Positions 1 to 11,088 of a DNA stretch of 45,568 nucleotides are shown one piece after another. Every line of letters begins with the position of its first letter. Positions within the stretch are counted from its first letter, which is position 1. The DNA is from Robiginitomaculum sp. (GTDB taxonomy: Bacteria > Pseudomonadota > Alphaproteobacteria > Caulobacterales > Maricaulaceae). The notes under the pieces were generated by a model. That model was not told where the DNA came from. It did no database searches and worked only from the letters and a program-made list of their open reading frames with translations. The translations under genes were made by a program, and so were the position numbers. The stretch is taken from assembly GCA_016763315.1 (NCBI GenBank), contig JAESTZ010000082.1:1-45568 (forward strand), given 5' to 3'.

Positions 1-933
1 AATGATGGAGCGCACGTTCTTGTTGGCCCGCTTTTATCACGTGCAGTTGAGGGCGCAGCCAGCCAGTCACGAAGATATAGGGTTCCGTTGATCGGGTTTT
101 CAACCGACAGCAAAATTGCTGGAGACGGTGTGTATTTGTTAAACTTCCTGCCAGAAGTAGAAGTGGCGCGAATCATTGATTTTGCTGCCTCAAAGGAAAT
201 ATACAATTTTGCCCTATTGCGTGGTGTCGGCGCGTATGGTGGTCGGATCGAACAAGCCGTGCGTTATCAAGCACTTGCTAATGCTGGCGAGCTGACAAAT
301 GTCGAAGTGTACTCACGATCACCTAATGAAATGAATGCTCCGGTTGCTAGGTTGGCTCAAACCGATCTACGCAATAAAGCTCTTAAATTATGGAAAAAAG
401 CCGGTGGTATCGGTGATCCAGCGCTTGATCCGGAATTTCTCTTTGAATTACCATATCAAGCGGTGTTAATTCCAGAAAGCGGAATACGCCTACAATCATT
501 AGCTCCATTATTGCCCTATTATGATGTTGATCCACGAGAAGTTAAATTCTTAGGCACAGGTCGATGGTTTGACAAAACTCTTACCCGTGAGCCAGCATTA
601 AACGGCGGTTGGTTTCCTGGGCCGGATCAACAAAGCATTGAAACTTTTAATTCTGCATATAGAAGCGCATATTCGGCAGACCCAGAACGCTTAGCTCCTT
701 TAGCTTATGATGCGATTTTGGTTGCCTCCAGCATAGTTGAAACACAAGTTGATCGGGTGTTGATCCGTGCAGATATATTACAGAACCCGAGCGGCTTTAA
801 CGGTGCTACCGGTCTGTTTAGGTTTGATGAGCGCGGGCTGGCTGAACACAAATTGGCTATCTACGAAATGCGCCGTGGACGGTTTGTGGTGATTGATCCA
901 GCAGCAACAGAATTTGAACCTTTGGGGTTTTAA
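1..933 (+). CDS. LpoA-like penicillin-binding protein activator / type 1 periplasmic-binding protein, 5' truncated
   Basis: The reading frame is open from the first base, so the start and signal peptide lie outside the window; about 310 C-terminal residues remain. The fold looks like a type 1 periplasmic-binding (Leu/Ile/Val-type) domain: a strand and turn ending in GPLLS near the start, the motif VPLIGFSTD, then GVYLLNFLPE, AYGGRI, LLPYYDVDP and GGWFPGPD. This pattern matches the alphaproteobacterial lipoproteins called penicillin-binding protein activators, thought to act in the periplasm on peptidoglycan synthesis; the ligand or partner cannot be read here. An ABC transporter solute-binding protein is the alternative, but no permease is next to it. 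The frame ends at TAA and is followed by the rplU promoter region. Confidence 0.75.
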   Translation, partial: NDGAHVLVGPLLSRAVEGAASQSRRYRVPLIGFSTDSKIAGDGVYLLNFLPEVEVARIIDFAASKEIYNFALLRGVGAYGGRIEQAVRYQALANAGELTNVEVYSRSPNEMNAPVARLAQTDLRNKALKLWKKAGGIGDPALDPEFLFELPYQAVLIPESGIRLQSLAPLLPYYDVDPREVKFLGTGRWFDKTLTREPALNGGWFPGPDQQSIETFNSAYRSAYSADPERLAPLAYDAILVASSIVETQVDRVLIRADILQNPSGFNGATGLFRFDERGLAEHKLAIYEMRRGRFVVIDPAATEFEPLGF

Positions 934-1008
934 TACTCTTGGGTTAAATAGCCGGATCTGCTTTTGCTGGGGAAACCCTTTAGTTTGCAGATAATTGTGT
1001 TTTGCGCG

Positions 1009-1036
1009 TTGACTTCGGCTTTCTCATTTGTATAGT
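1009..1036 (+). promoter_or_regulatory. Sigma-70-type promoter of rplU-rpmA
   Basis: TTGACT (1009-1014) and TATAGT (1031-1036) are separated by 16 bases, very close to the housekeeping consensus. The predicted start of transcription is near 1043, giving a leader of about 75 bases before rplU. Confidence 0.7.
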
Positions 1037-1119
1037 GCCGCGCTCGAACGCTGACAAGTTCAACTTGCCGGGTGAGTCGTGTTGTTTTTTAATAATTCCT
1101 TATAGAAGGATCGGAACCC

Positions 1120-1647
1120 ATGTTCGCGGTCATAAAAACCGGTGGCAAGCAATATAAAGTCGCCAAAAATGATGTACTAATCCTGGAACGCCTAGATGGC
1201 GAGGAAGGCGAAATCGTATCTTTCGGTGAAGTGTTAATGATGGGCAGTGATGAAAATGTCACCATTGGCGAACCGATGATCGCTGGAGCGCAAGTTACAG
1301 CTGAATTGCTTGAAACTCGCAAAGGCAAAAAAATCACCGTTTTCAAAATGAAACGGCGCAAAGGCTATCGACGCACCAAAGGTCACAGACAGTTCGAGAC
1401 AGTGGTTCGCATCACCGATATTTTGGCTAAAGGCGAAAAGCCAACTGCTAAAAAAGCCGCTGTGAAAAAAGCCACACCAAAAGCAGCCGCTGTGGAAACA
1501 GAGGCAAAACCCGAAGCTAAAAAAGCTACTGCAAAAAAGCCTGTGGCTAAAAAACCGGCAGCCAAAGCAGCGGCGAAACCTGCGGCCAAGAAAGCCGCTC
1601 CTAAAAAAGCAGCCCCTAAAAAGGCTGCTGCGAAAAAGGAAGACTAA
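1120..1647 (+). CDS. rplU: 50S ribosomal protein L21 with long Lys/Ala-rich tail
   Basis: Large-subunit ribosomal protein that binds 23S rRNA. The first ~103 residues are a normal L21 (MFAVIKTGGKQYKV start, KRRKGYRRTKGHRQ near the end of the core). The remaining ~70 residues are almost entirely Lys, Ala and Pro in KKAAPKKAA-type repeats. Alphaproteobacterial L21 proteins often carry such basic tails, but this one is long. The start is the ATG at 1120, 9 bases after AGAAGGA (1104-1110). It is co-transcribed with rpmA, 3 bases downstream. Confidence 0.97.
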   Translation: MFAVIKTGGKQYKVAKNDVLILERLDGEEGEIVSFGEVLMMGSDENVTIGEPMIAGAQVTAELLETRKGKKITVFKMKRRKGYRRTKGHRQFETVVRITDILAKGEKPTAKKAAVKKATPKAAAVETEAKPEAKKATAKKPVAKKPAAKAAAKPAAKKAAPKKAAPKKAAAKKED

Positions 1648-1650
1648 AAA

Positions 1651-1914
1651 ATGGCTAAGAAAAAAGCAGGTGGTTCCACCAGTAATGGCAGAGATAGTGC
1701 TGGACGTCGTCTTGGTGTCAAAAAATTTGGCGGCCAACACGTGATTCCAGGTAATATTATTATTCGACAACGAGGTACCAAGGTGTATCCGGGCGACAAT
1801 GTTGGTATGGGCAAAGATCACACTCTTTATGCGCTGACCGAGGGTCACGTGCAGTTCAACCGCAAGAAACTGAACCGCTCTTTTGTCTCAGTGACCCCGA
1901 CTCCAGAAAAATAA
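1651..1914 (+). CDS. rpmA: 50S ribosomal protein L27
   Basis: Ribosomal protein at the peptidyl-transferase centre, 87 residues, full length for the family. The N-terminus [16 protein letters not shown] and the signature [18 protein letters not shown] are textbook L27. There is no cleavable N-terminal extension of the kind found in Firmicutes. It lies 3 bases after rplU and is followed by a rho-independent terminator. Confidence 0.98.
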   Translation: MAKKKAGGSTSNGRDSAGRRLGVKKFGGQHVIPGNIIIRQRGTKVYPGDNVGMGKDHTLYALTEGHVQFNRKKLNRSFVSVTPTPEK

Positions 1915-1939
1915 GGCGATTAAAATTTCGCCTGTTCAA

Positions 1940-1993
1940 GGCGAATACAAGTTTCCAAAAGGGAAAGTCGGTTCGCCGCCTTTCTCTTTTTTT
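1940..1993 (+). terminator. Rho-independent terminator after rpmA
   Basis: GGCGAA (1940-1945) pairs with TTCGCC (1972-1977), with an inner stem of TTTCC (1952-1956) against GGGAAA (1961-1966). A pyrimidine/T-rich run follows from 1981. It separates the ribosomal protein operon from the acetyltransferase gene that begins only ~25 bases later. Confidence 0.75.
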
Positions 1994-2016
1994 ATACCGA
2001 ATTGGAAACTATCCCA

Positions 2017-2556
2017 ATGCCCTTACAAATAGAAACTTCCCGTTTATCCTTGGCTCCGTTTGACCCAAGCGATATAAATCGTTTTGTCGATCTGGCTAAT
2101 GATCGGCAAATTGCAAAAATGGTCATGAGTCTGCCGCATCCTTATACTAATAAACACGCTCGAAACTGGCTTGCACAGCAGCAGTCAGATAATGATAATA
2201 CAGACCTACACGAGAACCTGTATTTATTTGCGATCAAAGATAGTGATTCTGGTTTCATCGGTATGATCAGCCTTAATCGAGTTAATAATGCTATTTTTGA
2301 GCTTGGTTACTGGATCGGTCGTGACTTTTGGGGCAAGGGTTTTGCTAGTGAAGCAACAAAAGCGGTATTACAATGGGCCGAAGAGCAACTTGGCATAAAA
2401 GCAATATGCGCCGGATATTTTGCCGATAACCCGGCTTCGGCAAGGGTGCTAGAAAAATCAGGATTTTTACGCACCGGTGTTAAAACCACAAGATACAGCA
2501 AAGGACGTGGCGAAAACGTTTCTAGTATTGATATGGTCTGGTTGGGTGAAACTTAG
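2017..2556 (+). CDS. GNAT family N-acetyltransferase (RimJ/RimL-like), first of a tandem pair
   Basis: Acetyl-CoA-dependent N-acetyltransferase of 179 residues, of the subfamily that acetylates ribosomal-protein N-termini or small molecules. The N-terminal ETSRLSLAPF (beta1), the acetyl-CoA loop GRDFWGKGFASEA and the late ADNPASARVLEKSGF motif are the expected GNAT blocks in order. I chose the ATG at 2017 rather than the in-frame TTG at 2002 because GGAAA lies at 2004-2008 and the family begins about here. The neighbour downstream is a paralogue. A GNAT between rpmA and obgE is common in Alphaproteobacteria; the substrate is not deducible. Confidence 0.85.
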   Translation: MPLQIETSRLSLAPFDPSDINRFVDLANDRQIAKMVMSLPHPYTNKHARNWLAQQQSDNDNTDLHENLYLFAIKDSDSGFIGMISLNRVNNAIFELGYWIGRDFWGKGFASEATKAVLQWAEEQLGIKAICAGYFADNPASARVLEKSGFLRTGVKTTRYSKGRGENVSSIDMVWLGET

Positions 2557-2562
2557 GGAAAA

Positions 2563-3084
2563 ATGAGCAATATTAAAACTCCGCGACTTGTTTTGCGCCC
2601 TTTTACAATGAAGGACGCGCCGCGTCTTTGCGAACTGATCGCCGAGCCAGAAATTATTTCCATGATGGAACAACCACCATGGCCATATACATTAGCTGAT
2701 GCCGAGTTGTGGTTGCGTGGATTGCCCTCACGAAAGGAACGTAAACAGGCTTATTGTTTTGCTATTGAGATACCGCGAACAGGTATTATAGGCGGCATTA
2801 GTTTGCAAAAGAAAAACTCTGATTTATTTGACCTTGGGTTTTGGGTTGGCAAAGATTACTGGGGAAAAGGTTATGCAAATGAAGCAGCTCAAGCCATTAT
2901 GGCATGGGGTGTGAACGAATTGGCATTGACTAAAATCACTGTTGGTTATTTCCAAGACAATCCAGCATCGGGAAAATTGCTACAAAAACTTGGATTTGTC
3001 GCCACAGGAAAGGCTTGTCCAATAAATAATCCGTTGCGCGATAAACCGGTTGCCTGCCTTGGCATGATATGGACGGCGCAATAA
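2563..3084 (+). CDS. GNAT family N-acetyltransferase (RimJ/RimL-like), second of a tandem pair
   Basis: 173 residues with the same block order as its upstream neighbour: TPRLVLRPF, GKDYWGKGYANEA (acetyl-CoA pyrophosphate loop) and QDNPASGKLLQKLGF. The two clearly share ancestry but have diverged widely, so this is an old duplication or two related lineages, not a recent copy. The gene starts 6 bases after the previous stop with AGGGAAAA as its ribosome binding site, so the two are translated from one message. The substrate is unknown. Confidence 0.85.
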   Translation: MSNIKTPRLVLRPFTMKDAPRLCELIAEPEIISMMEQPPWPYTLADAELWLRGLPSRKERKQAYCFAIEIPRTGIIGGISLQKKNSDLFDLGFWVGKDYWGKGYANEAAQAIMAWGVNELALTKITVGYFQDNPASGKLLQKLGFVATGKACPINNPLRDKPVACLGMIWTAQ

Positions 3085-5312
<2,228 letters not shown>

Positions 5313-5317
5313 ACGAA

Positions 5318-6574
5318 ATGATTGCAAATGAAATGCAGAAAATGGGCTTGTTGGCCAAAGCTGCCAGTCAGCAATTGCGGCTTGCTTCTGCCACGCAACG
5401 CTCATTAGCTATTTCTCTAGCCGCTGAGAAAATAGACTTAAACAAGGATAAAATCATTGCCGCCAATCAGCGTGATGTAAAAAGAGCAAAACAAAACCAG
5501 TTATCGTCAGCCTTTATTGATCGCTTATTACTTGATGGACAACGAATCACAGATATTGTTGATACGCTTAATAATATAGCAACCCAGCCAGATCCTTTGG
5601 GTAAGGAGCTAGATAGCTGGAGCCAACCAAATGGCTTACAGTTTCGCAAAGTTGCAGTGCCTTTGGGAGTGATCGGCATAATATACGAAAGCCGCCCTAA
5701 TGTTACCGCTGATGCTGCTGCGCTTTGCTTGCGCTCCGGCAATGCCGTTATTTTACGTGGCGGTTCTGATGCTTTGCAAACATCTTTGGCAATATTTGAT
5801 TGCCTTAAATACGGAATTATTACTGCCGAGTTACCGCCGGCCAGCGTACAGATAATCACCCATAATGATCGTGCGGCAGTTGGTTATTTACTGGGCGGCT
5901 TACAAGGAAATCTTGACCTAGTGATCCCCAGGGGCGGTAAGTCTTTGGTCGCACGGGTGCAACAAGATGCCAGAGTGCCGGTGCTTAGCCACCTTGAGGG
6001 CATTTGCCACGTCTATGTTCATCAACAAGCCGACCCGCAAATGGCTGTGAAATTGGTGCTGAACTCGAAAATGCGTAGGGTTGGTATTTGTGGCGCGGCA
6101 GAATGTTTGTTAATTGATAAAGATTGTGCAGAAGATATTTTACCGCTGATTGTCGATGAATTAATCGAAGCAGGTTGTGAGCTACGCGGTGATGAAAAAG
6201 CGCAAAGCATTGATAACCGGATAATTGCTGCCAAGAAAAGTGATTGGGGTAAAGAGTTTTTAGCCCCTATAATGGCTGTTCGCGTAGTAAAGGGTATTGA
6301 AGAGGCCACAGAGTACATCAACAAATACGGCTCCGGGCATACCGATAGCATTGTAACGGAAAACCCTGATATTGCGACTTTGTTTCAAAGCCATGTGGAT
6401 AGCGCAATAGTGCTGCATAATGCTTCTACCCAATTTGCCGATGGTGGCGAGTTCGGCTTCGGAGCAGAAATAGGGATTGCTACTGGCAAACTTCATGCTC
6501 GTGGACCAGTAGGGGCAACGCAATTAACTAGCTATAATTATCAGGTGAGTGGTAGTGGCCAGCAAAGGGATTAA
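5318..6574 (+). CDS. proA: Gamma-glutamyl phosphate reductase
   Basis: Second step of proline synthesis: NADPH-dependent reduction of gamma-glutamyl phosphate to glutamate semialdehyde. It is an aldehyde-dehydrogenase-fold enzyme of 418 residues, the usual length. The family blocks PLGVIGIIYESRPNVTADAA, LRGGSDA, IPRGGKSLV and HLEGICHVYV are present. The catalytic cysteine is in RRVGICGAAE. It sits directly behind proB, and its 3' end overlaps the likely start of nadD. Confidence 0.96.
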   Translation: MIANEMQKMGLLAKAASQQLRLASATQRSLAISLAAEKIDLNKDKIIAANQRDVKRAKQNQLSSAFIDRLLLDGQRITDIVDTLNNIATQPDPLGKELDSWSQPNGLQFRKVAVPLGVIGIIYESRPNVTADAAALCLRSGNAVILRGGSDALQTSLAIFDCLKYGIITAELPPASVQIITHNDRAAVGYLLGGLQGNLDLVIPRGGKSLVARVQQDARVPVLSHLEGICHVYVHQQADPQMAVKLVLNSKMRRVGICGAAECLLIDKDCAEDILPLIVDELIEAGCELRGDEKAQSIDNRIIAAKKSDWGKEFLAPIMAVRVVKGIEEATEYINKYGSGHTDSIVTENPDIATLFQSHVDSAIVLHNASTQFADGGEFGFGAEIGIATGKLHARGPVGATQLTSYNYQVSGSGQQRD

Positions 6575-7184
6575 GCCATCAAATTCTTTTGGCAAGAAAG
6601 CGTTGGAGCCACTGGCTGCCGGCATGAAAGTCGGTCTGTTTGGCGGAAGCTTTGATCCAGCCCACATCGGCCATTTGCATTTGGCGCAAACCGCAAAAAA
6701 ACGTTTGGGTTTGGATAAGGTTCTATGGCTGGTCTCACCGGGAAATCCGCTAAAGCCGGCAAAATCTTGGGGAAATTATTCTGAGCGTTTGCAAAGCGCA
6801 AAAGACATAACCAAGACATCGCCGATGCAAATCGTTTGTGAAAGCGAGAAAACACTTAGTACCAGATACACAATTGATACCATCAATGGCTTCAAGAGAA
6901 GATGGCCAAGTGCTGATTTTGTCTGGTTGATCGGAGCCGATAATTTGCGAAGCTTCCACCTTTGGCGTAATTGGCAGCAAATTGTGCAGACCATACCAAT
7001 TGCAATTATTTCCCGTCCTGATGATCCAGTTCGCGCTAGATTATCTCCATTTGCCCGGCAATTTGCTAAATATCGCTTACCGCAAACAGTGGCTAAATCG
7101 CTGGTAAGCCGCACTTCGCCAGCATGGGTATATCTATCTGCACCACATTGTCCGGTTTCTTCGACTGCAATTCGCCAAAATTGA
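6555..7184 (+). CDS. nadD: Nicotinate-nucleotide adenylyltransferase
   Basis: Joins ATP and nicotinate mononucleotide to make deamido-NAD in NAD synthesis. The nucleotidyltransferase motif GGSFDPAHIGH and the C-terminal SSTAIR motif are present, with WLVSPGNPLKP and LIGADNL between them. The start is uncertain. GTG at 6555 has AGGTGA (6543-6548) at good spacing and overlaps proA; GTG at 6549 is too close to that site; ATG at 6624 would begin exactly at the conserved core (MKVGLFGG). Alphaproteobacterial NadD proteins often have a short N-terminal extension, so I prefer 6555. Confidence 0.92.
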   Translation: MASKGIKPSNSFGKKALEPLAAGMKVGLFGGSFDPAHIGHLHLAQTAKKRLGLDKVLWLVSPGNPLKPAKSWGNYSERLQSAKDITKTSPMQIVCESEKTLSTRYTIDTINGFKRRWPSADFVWLIGADNLRSFHLWRNWQQIVQTIPIAIISRPDDPVRARLSPFARQFAKYRLPQTVAKSLVSRTSPAWVYLSAPHCPVSSTAIRQN

Positions 7185-7212
7185 ACCATAGCGCAACGCG
7201 CGCCTCTATGGT

Positions 7213-7638
7213 ATGGGGACTAAACTGCAAAAATTTCCAAGGAACATAGTCTTGCAAAACGAAATTAAAAAATCTGCTGAGAGCACGCAATTAACAGCAA
7301 AACAACTATTAGAGTTATTGCAAGAGGTTCTTGATGATAACAAAGCTGAAGATGTGGTCAGTATTGATCTTGAAGGTAAATCGTCGGTTGCTGACTATTT
7401 GCTGATCGCCACTGGCCGTTCGGCGCGTCATGTATCAGCGATTGCTGACTATATCTTGCGTGCAGCCAAAGCCGCGGGGTTAGGGCAATTAGAAACCGAA
7501 GGCATGTCGAGTAATGACTGGATATTAATCGACGCCGGTGATGTAATTGTTCATGTCTTTCGCGACGAAGTTCGTGGTTATTATAATTTAGAAAAGATTT
7601 GGTCGGTTTCATTATCTAGAGAAATGGATAAAGAATGA
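7213..7638 (+). CDS. rsfS: Ribosomal silencing factor RsfS (Iojap/YbeB)
   Basis: Binds L14 on the 50S subunit and blocks subunit joining under starvation. Conserved blocks are VVSIDLEGKSSVADYLLIATG, RSARHVSAIAD and the C-terminal DAGDVIVHVFRDEVRGYYNLEKIW. The N-terminal ~30 residues before the conserved core look non-homologous, so the true start may lie a little downstream of the ATG at 7213. The stop overlaps the rlmH start as ATGA, a coupled pair seen in many bacteria. Confidence 0.95.
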   Translation: MGTKLQKFPRNIVLQNEIKKSAESTQLTAKQLLELLQEVLDDNKAEDVVSIDLEGKSSVADYLLIATGRSARHVSAIADYILRAAKAAGLGQLETEGMSSNDWILIDAGDVIVHVFRDEVRGYYNLEKIWSVSLSREMDKE

Positions 7639-8111
7639 AACTTGGCCTAGTGGTTTGTGGTAAATTAAAGCCCGGGCCGACAAGCGATCTAGTCGATGAC
7701 TATTTATTTCGAGCCAAAAGATTAGGGCGCAATTTGGGAATTTCCGATATTTATTGTCGGGAGATTACCTTGCGAAACGGAGCCACTAAATCCCAAACTT
7801 CCGAACAAGCCTTAGGCGCTGTTCCTGCTGCTGCCAAAAAGGTTATTCTTGATGAAACTGGCAAAAATCTGTCGTCGGAACAATTCGCAAAACAACTAAA
7901 TTCGTGGCGCGAGCAAGGAGTCCCGGAAATAACCTTATTGGTCGGGCCGGCTGATGGCTGGGACGAGAAAGCCAGAAAGTCTGCTGATATAGTATTAAGT
8001 TTTGGCAAAATGACCTGGCCGCATAAACTGGCGCAAGTTATGGCGGCCGAGCAAATTTACCGAGCACTTAGCCTGTCATCAGGTTCACCGTATCACCGGG
8101 GCAATGATTAA
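7635..8111 (+). CDS. rlmH: 23S rRNA (pseudouridine1915-N3)-methyltransferase
   Basis: SPOUT-fold methyltransferase that modifies pseudouridine 1915 in helix 69 of 23S rRNA on assembled ribosomes. 158 residues, the family length. The SAM-binding knot is recognisable in ITLLVGPADGW and KMTWPHKLAQVMAAEQIYRA, and the protein ends in the invariant PYHR motif (SGSPYHRGND). It overlaps rsfS by 4 bases and the following gene by 1 base (TAATG), so the three are translationally coupled. Confidence 0.96.
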   Translation: MKLGLVVCGKLKPGPTSDLVDDYLFRAKRLGRNLGISDIYCREITLRNGATKSQTSEQALGAVPAAAKKVILDETGKNLSSEQFAKQLNSWREQGVPEITLLVGPADGWDEKARKSADIVLSFGKMTWPHKLAQVMAAEQIYRALSLSSGSPYHRGND

Positions 8112-9346
8112 TGCGAAGCCTTGGCTTATTCATTTGTATTTTTTTGCTTTGGCCGGCAATAGCAAAAAGCCAACAAGGGCGTGAAGAAGCCGTGCAATTA
8201 GAAGCAATGCACGAAAAAGCCAACAAACGACAATTCCAGCTTGAGGAACAAGCAAAACTGACCCGCTCGCAAATATTACAACTACAGAAAAAACTAATCA
8301 GCATTGCCACACGAATAAACAAGCAAAACAGCCATAGCGTAGAAGTTGAAGAGCATCTTATGTCTTTGCGACAGCGCGAAACCAGCCAATTAACTAAATT
8401 ACTGGCTGATCAAAAGTCCATGGGCGAGATGATGGCAGCTTTACAACGTTTGGCTATGTCGCCGCCGCCGCCTTTGGCCGTAAGCCCCGGTGACACCAAA
8501 GCTGCTGCTAGAGCCAGTCTTTTGCTACAACAGACAGTACCAAAATTACAGGTACGTGCTGAAGAATTAAAAAACTCATTGGAATCTTTACGGCTCTTGC
8601 GACAAGAAATAAGCGCTAGCGCCAAAGATCTTGAGCGGCAAATGCAAATATTGAGCGCTGAACAATTACAATTACAATCTATGTTGGGTCAACGACAGGC
8701 TCTTGAAACAAGATTACGTGGTGATGCCTTAATTGCTAAAGACGAGGCGAGCTCCTTGGCCGAACGAGCAAATAATTTACGAGAGTTGATCCGGCAATTA
8801 GAAGTCGAGGCAAGAAAAACCACCCCGTCACTAAAACCGCCGCCGCCAAAGGTTATAATTCTTGCCCCCGGACTTAAGCCGGAGTTAAACCCGCAAATTG
8901 CTGGGTCCAGTGTTTGGCAACCGCAAACAGGTCGCTTTACTGACAGCCGAGGGCAACTTGATTATCCGGTTCACGGACAAGTAATTGCCAAATATGGACG
9001 CTCATTGAACCCGGATCTTACCAGCGGCATGGTCTTTCGTACATCAAGAAGAGCACAAATTATTGCTCCGCATGATGCTAGAATTGCCTTTGCCGGAAAG
9101 TTTCGCAATCTGGGCAAATTATTAATTCTTGATGTTGGTGATGGATATTACATTATCCTGTCTGGTTTGTCGGATACCTATGTGGTAAAAGATCAAACAG
9201 TTTTGGCTGGGGAACCACTTGGAAAAATGGCTAACCGACGCAAACCGGCTCCGGAGTTTTATCTGGAGTTTCGCAAATTGGGACAGCCGTTTGATCCTGA
9301 ACCGTGGCTTAAACAGGAGCTTAAAAAAACCGCAAACTCGGGTTAA
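8111..9346 (+). CDS. EnvC-like murein hydrolase activator with degenerate LytM/M23 domain
   Basis: Periplasmic protein of 411 residues with a signal peptide (about residues 1-20, hydrophobic LGLFICIFLLWPAIA), a long coiled coil (about 25-240, rich in Glu, Gln, Leu) and a C-terminal M23/LytM fold (about 285-400). EnvC proteins activate amidases that split septal peptidoglycan. In place of the His-x-His zinc motif of active M23 enzymes the sequence reads FYLEFRKLGQPFDPEPWL, the EnvC-like arrangement, so it is probably a non-catalytic activator. It lies between rlmH and ctpA, as in other Alphaproteobacteria. Confidence 0.88.
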   Translation: MRSLGLFICIFLLWPAIAKSQQGREEAVQLEAMHEKANKRQFQLEEQAKLTRSQILQLQKKLISIATRINKQNSHSVEVEEHLMSLRQRETSQLTKLLADQKSMGEMMAALQRLAMSPPPPLAVSPGDTKAAARASLLLQQTVPKLQVRAEELKNSLESLRLLRQEISASAKDLERQMQILSAEQLQLQSMLGQRQALETRLRGDALIAKDEASSLAERANNLRELIRQLEVEARKTTPSLKPPPPKVIILAPGLKPELNPQIAGSSVWQPQTGRFTDSRGQLDYPVHGQVIAKYGRSLNPDLTSGMVFRTSRRAQIIAPHDARIAFAGKFRNLGKLLILDVGDGYYIILSGLSDTYVVKDQTVLAGEPLGKMANRRKPAPEFYLEFRKLGQPFDPEPWLKQELKKTANSG

Positions 9347-9491
9347 ACGTACAATTAAAGCCTTTTTACCTAAAGTTTTACATAAATAGGGCTATTAACT
9401 TTGGCATTAAAATTGCTATGAATATTGAGAAACAAGTTTTAACGAAGAATACTTGCTTGCAAGTGGCCTTAAATTAAGAACAGGAAAAGTA

Positions 9492-10856
9492 ATGCGATAT
9501 CTGACATTGGTTTTAGCAGTTTTTGCCGGCATGTTTCTTGGCGGCCTTGGTCTAACATATCAATCGGCCATAGCAAAAACAGAACGCACAACCTATCAAG
9601 AACTAAACTTGTTTATGGATGTGCTGACCCGTGTCAGATCCGAATATGTTACAGAAGAAAAAGATCAGGAGCTTATAGAGGCCGCAATTCAAGGAATGCT
9701 AAAGTCACTTGACCCGCACTCGCGCTATCTCACAGCAAAGAGTTTCCAAGACATGCAAGTGCAATCCAGTGGGGAATATGGCGGACTTGGTCTGGAAGTT
9801 ACCATTCGTGATGGAGCAGTAAAAGTTGTCTCGCCTATTGATAACACGCCGGCAGCCAGAGCAGGTGTCGAGGCTGGAGACTATATTACCGGAATAAACG
9901 GCAAGTCGATATTAGGTGAATCTTTGAATGAAGCTGTTGATCAAATGCGTGGCCCTCCCGGGTCACCAATTACCATAACAGTTGCCCGCAAGGGTGAAAA
10001 CGAACCGCTTGATTTTACTATAGTTCGAGAAGTTATCACAATACGTTCTGTTACCTCACGATTAGAGGGCGACGATCTGGGATATTTGCGAGTTTCCTTG
10101 TTTAACGAAAATACCGGAGAATTAGCAAGAAAAGCTATTGAAGAACTTAAAGTTTCGGCAAAAACTCCGTTAAAAGGTCTGATTCTTGACCTACGTAATA
10201 ATCCCGGTGGTCGTCTCACTCAGGCTGTTGAAATTTCCAGTTTGTTTTTGGATAGTGGCGAGGTGGTTTCCACCAGAGGCCGTGATCCACGGGACATCGA
10301 GCGTTATAATGCGCGTAAGGGTGACATGTTAAATGGATTGCCAATTGTAGTGCTTATTAATGCCGGCTCGGCTTCTGCTTCTGAGATTGTGGCCGGAGCA
10401 ATTCAAGATCGTGAACGCGGCACATTGATCGGAATGCAATCGTTTGGCAAAGGGTCGGTGCAAACAGTCATACCGTTAAATTCAGGTCGTGATGGAGCTG
10501 TTGTTTTAACCACTGCTAGATATTACACCCCTGCCGGTCGTTCAATTCAGGCAACCGGTATTACGCCTGATATAGAAATTTCTCATCGTCGTATTAAAAA
10601 AGCAGATAACTCAACCACAGAAGCTGACCTGCCAAATGCCTTAAAGAATGAACTTGAAGCAACACGTATTGCCAAAGATGCTGAAGAAAGCGACTTGGAT
10701 GAAGAAGCCGTTATTGCGGCAAATGATAATAAGGAAGTTACTGCAGAAATGCCGCCAGAAGATTATCCTGAAGATGAGGATTATCAGTTAAGTCGCGCAA
10801 AAGAAATTCTTGGTCAGATGATATTAAGTGAAAATAGAACAGCTTCTAAGGGCTAG
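9492..10856 (+). CDS. ctpA: Carboxy-terminal processing protease (S41 family)
   Basis: Periplasmic serine protease that cleaves proteins near their C-terminus. In order: an N-terminal signal/anchor (about residues 1-28), a PDZ domain (about 85-165, GEYGGLGLEV to RGPPGSPITITV), and the S41 catalytic domain with LRNNPGGRL, the nucleophile region GSASASEIVAGA (around 292-303) and the general-base Lys in FGKGSVQT (around 320). A low-complexity acidic tail follows. I start at the ATG at 9492, which has AGGAAA just upstream; an in-frame codon at 9453 has no such site and would put charges ahead of the signal segment. Confidence 0.95.
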   Translation: MRYLTLVLAVFAGMFLGGLGLTYQSAIAKTERTTYQELNLFMDVLTRVRSEYVTEEKDQELIEAAIQGMLKSLDPHSRYLTAKSFQDMQVQSSGEYGGLGLEVTIRDGAVKVVSPIDNTPAARAGVEAGDYITGINGKSILGESLNEAVDQMRGPPGSPITITVARKGENEPLDFTIVREVITIRSVTSRLEGDDLGYLRVSLFNENTGELARKAIEELKVSAKTPLKGLILDLRNNPGGRLTQAVEISSLFLDSGEVVSTRGRDPRDIERYNARKGDMLNGLPIVVLINAGSASASEIVAGAIQDRERGTLIGMQSFGKGSVQTVIPLNSGRDGAVVLTTARYYTPAGRSIQATGITPDIEISHRRIKKADNSTTEADLPNALKNELEATRIAKDAEESDLDEEAVIAANDNKEVTAEMPPEDYPEDEDYQLSRAKEILGQMILSENRTASKG

Positions 10857-11088
10857 TGATACTAGCTCTAGCTTTCCTGCAGGGGACATTCATCTAGTCG
10901 TTGCAGGCTTTAAGCAAAGCAAATATGTCGCGCGATCAAATAATTAGAACCGGTTCTTACTTTTGCTAAGGTTGCTTTATATAATATTTTATACTGTTTG
11001 TTACCGCTTTATTAACTGTAAATCCGCTATCGCTTTCATTTATGATCTGCTGATTTTTCAGCCGTCTGGAAATTGATTTGCGGGAATT

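Noticed and set aside
1383-1848. Open frames on the minus strand across rplU
   Set aside because: They are antisense of the Lys/Ala-rich tail and give Phe/Ser/Gly-rich or Ala-rich junk; L21 and L27 on the + strand are certain.
8940-9340. An active M23 endopeptidase
   Set aside because: The expected metal-binding His residues are absent, so the gene is called EnvC-like and non-catalytic.
9352-9410. CtrA sites (TTAA-N7-TTAA) upstream of ctpA
   Set aside because: Two TTAA pairs occur but with 8-base spacing; in AT-rich sequence this is expected by chance.
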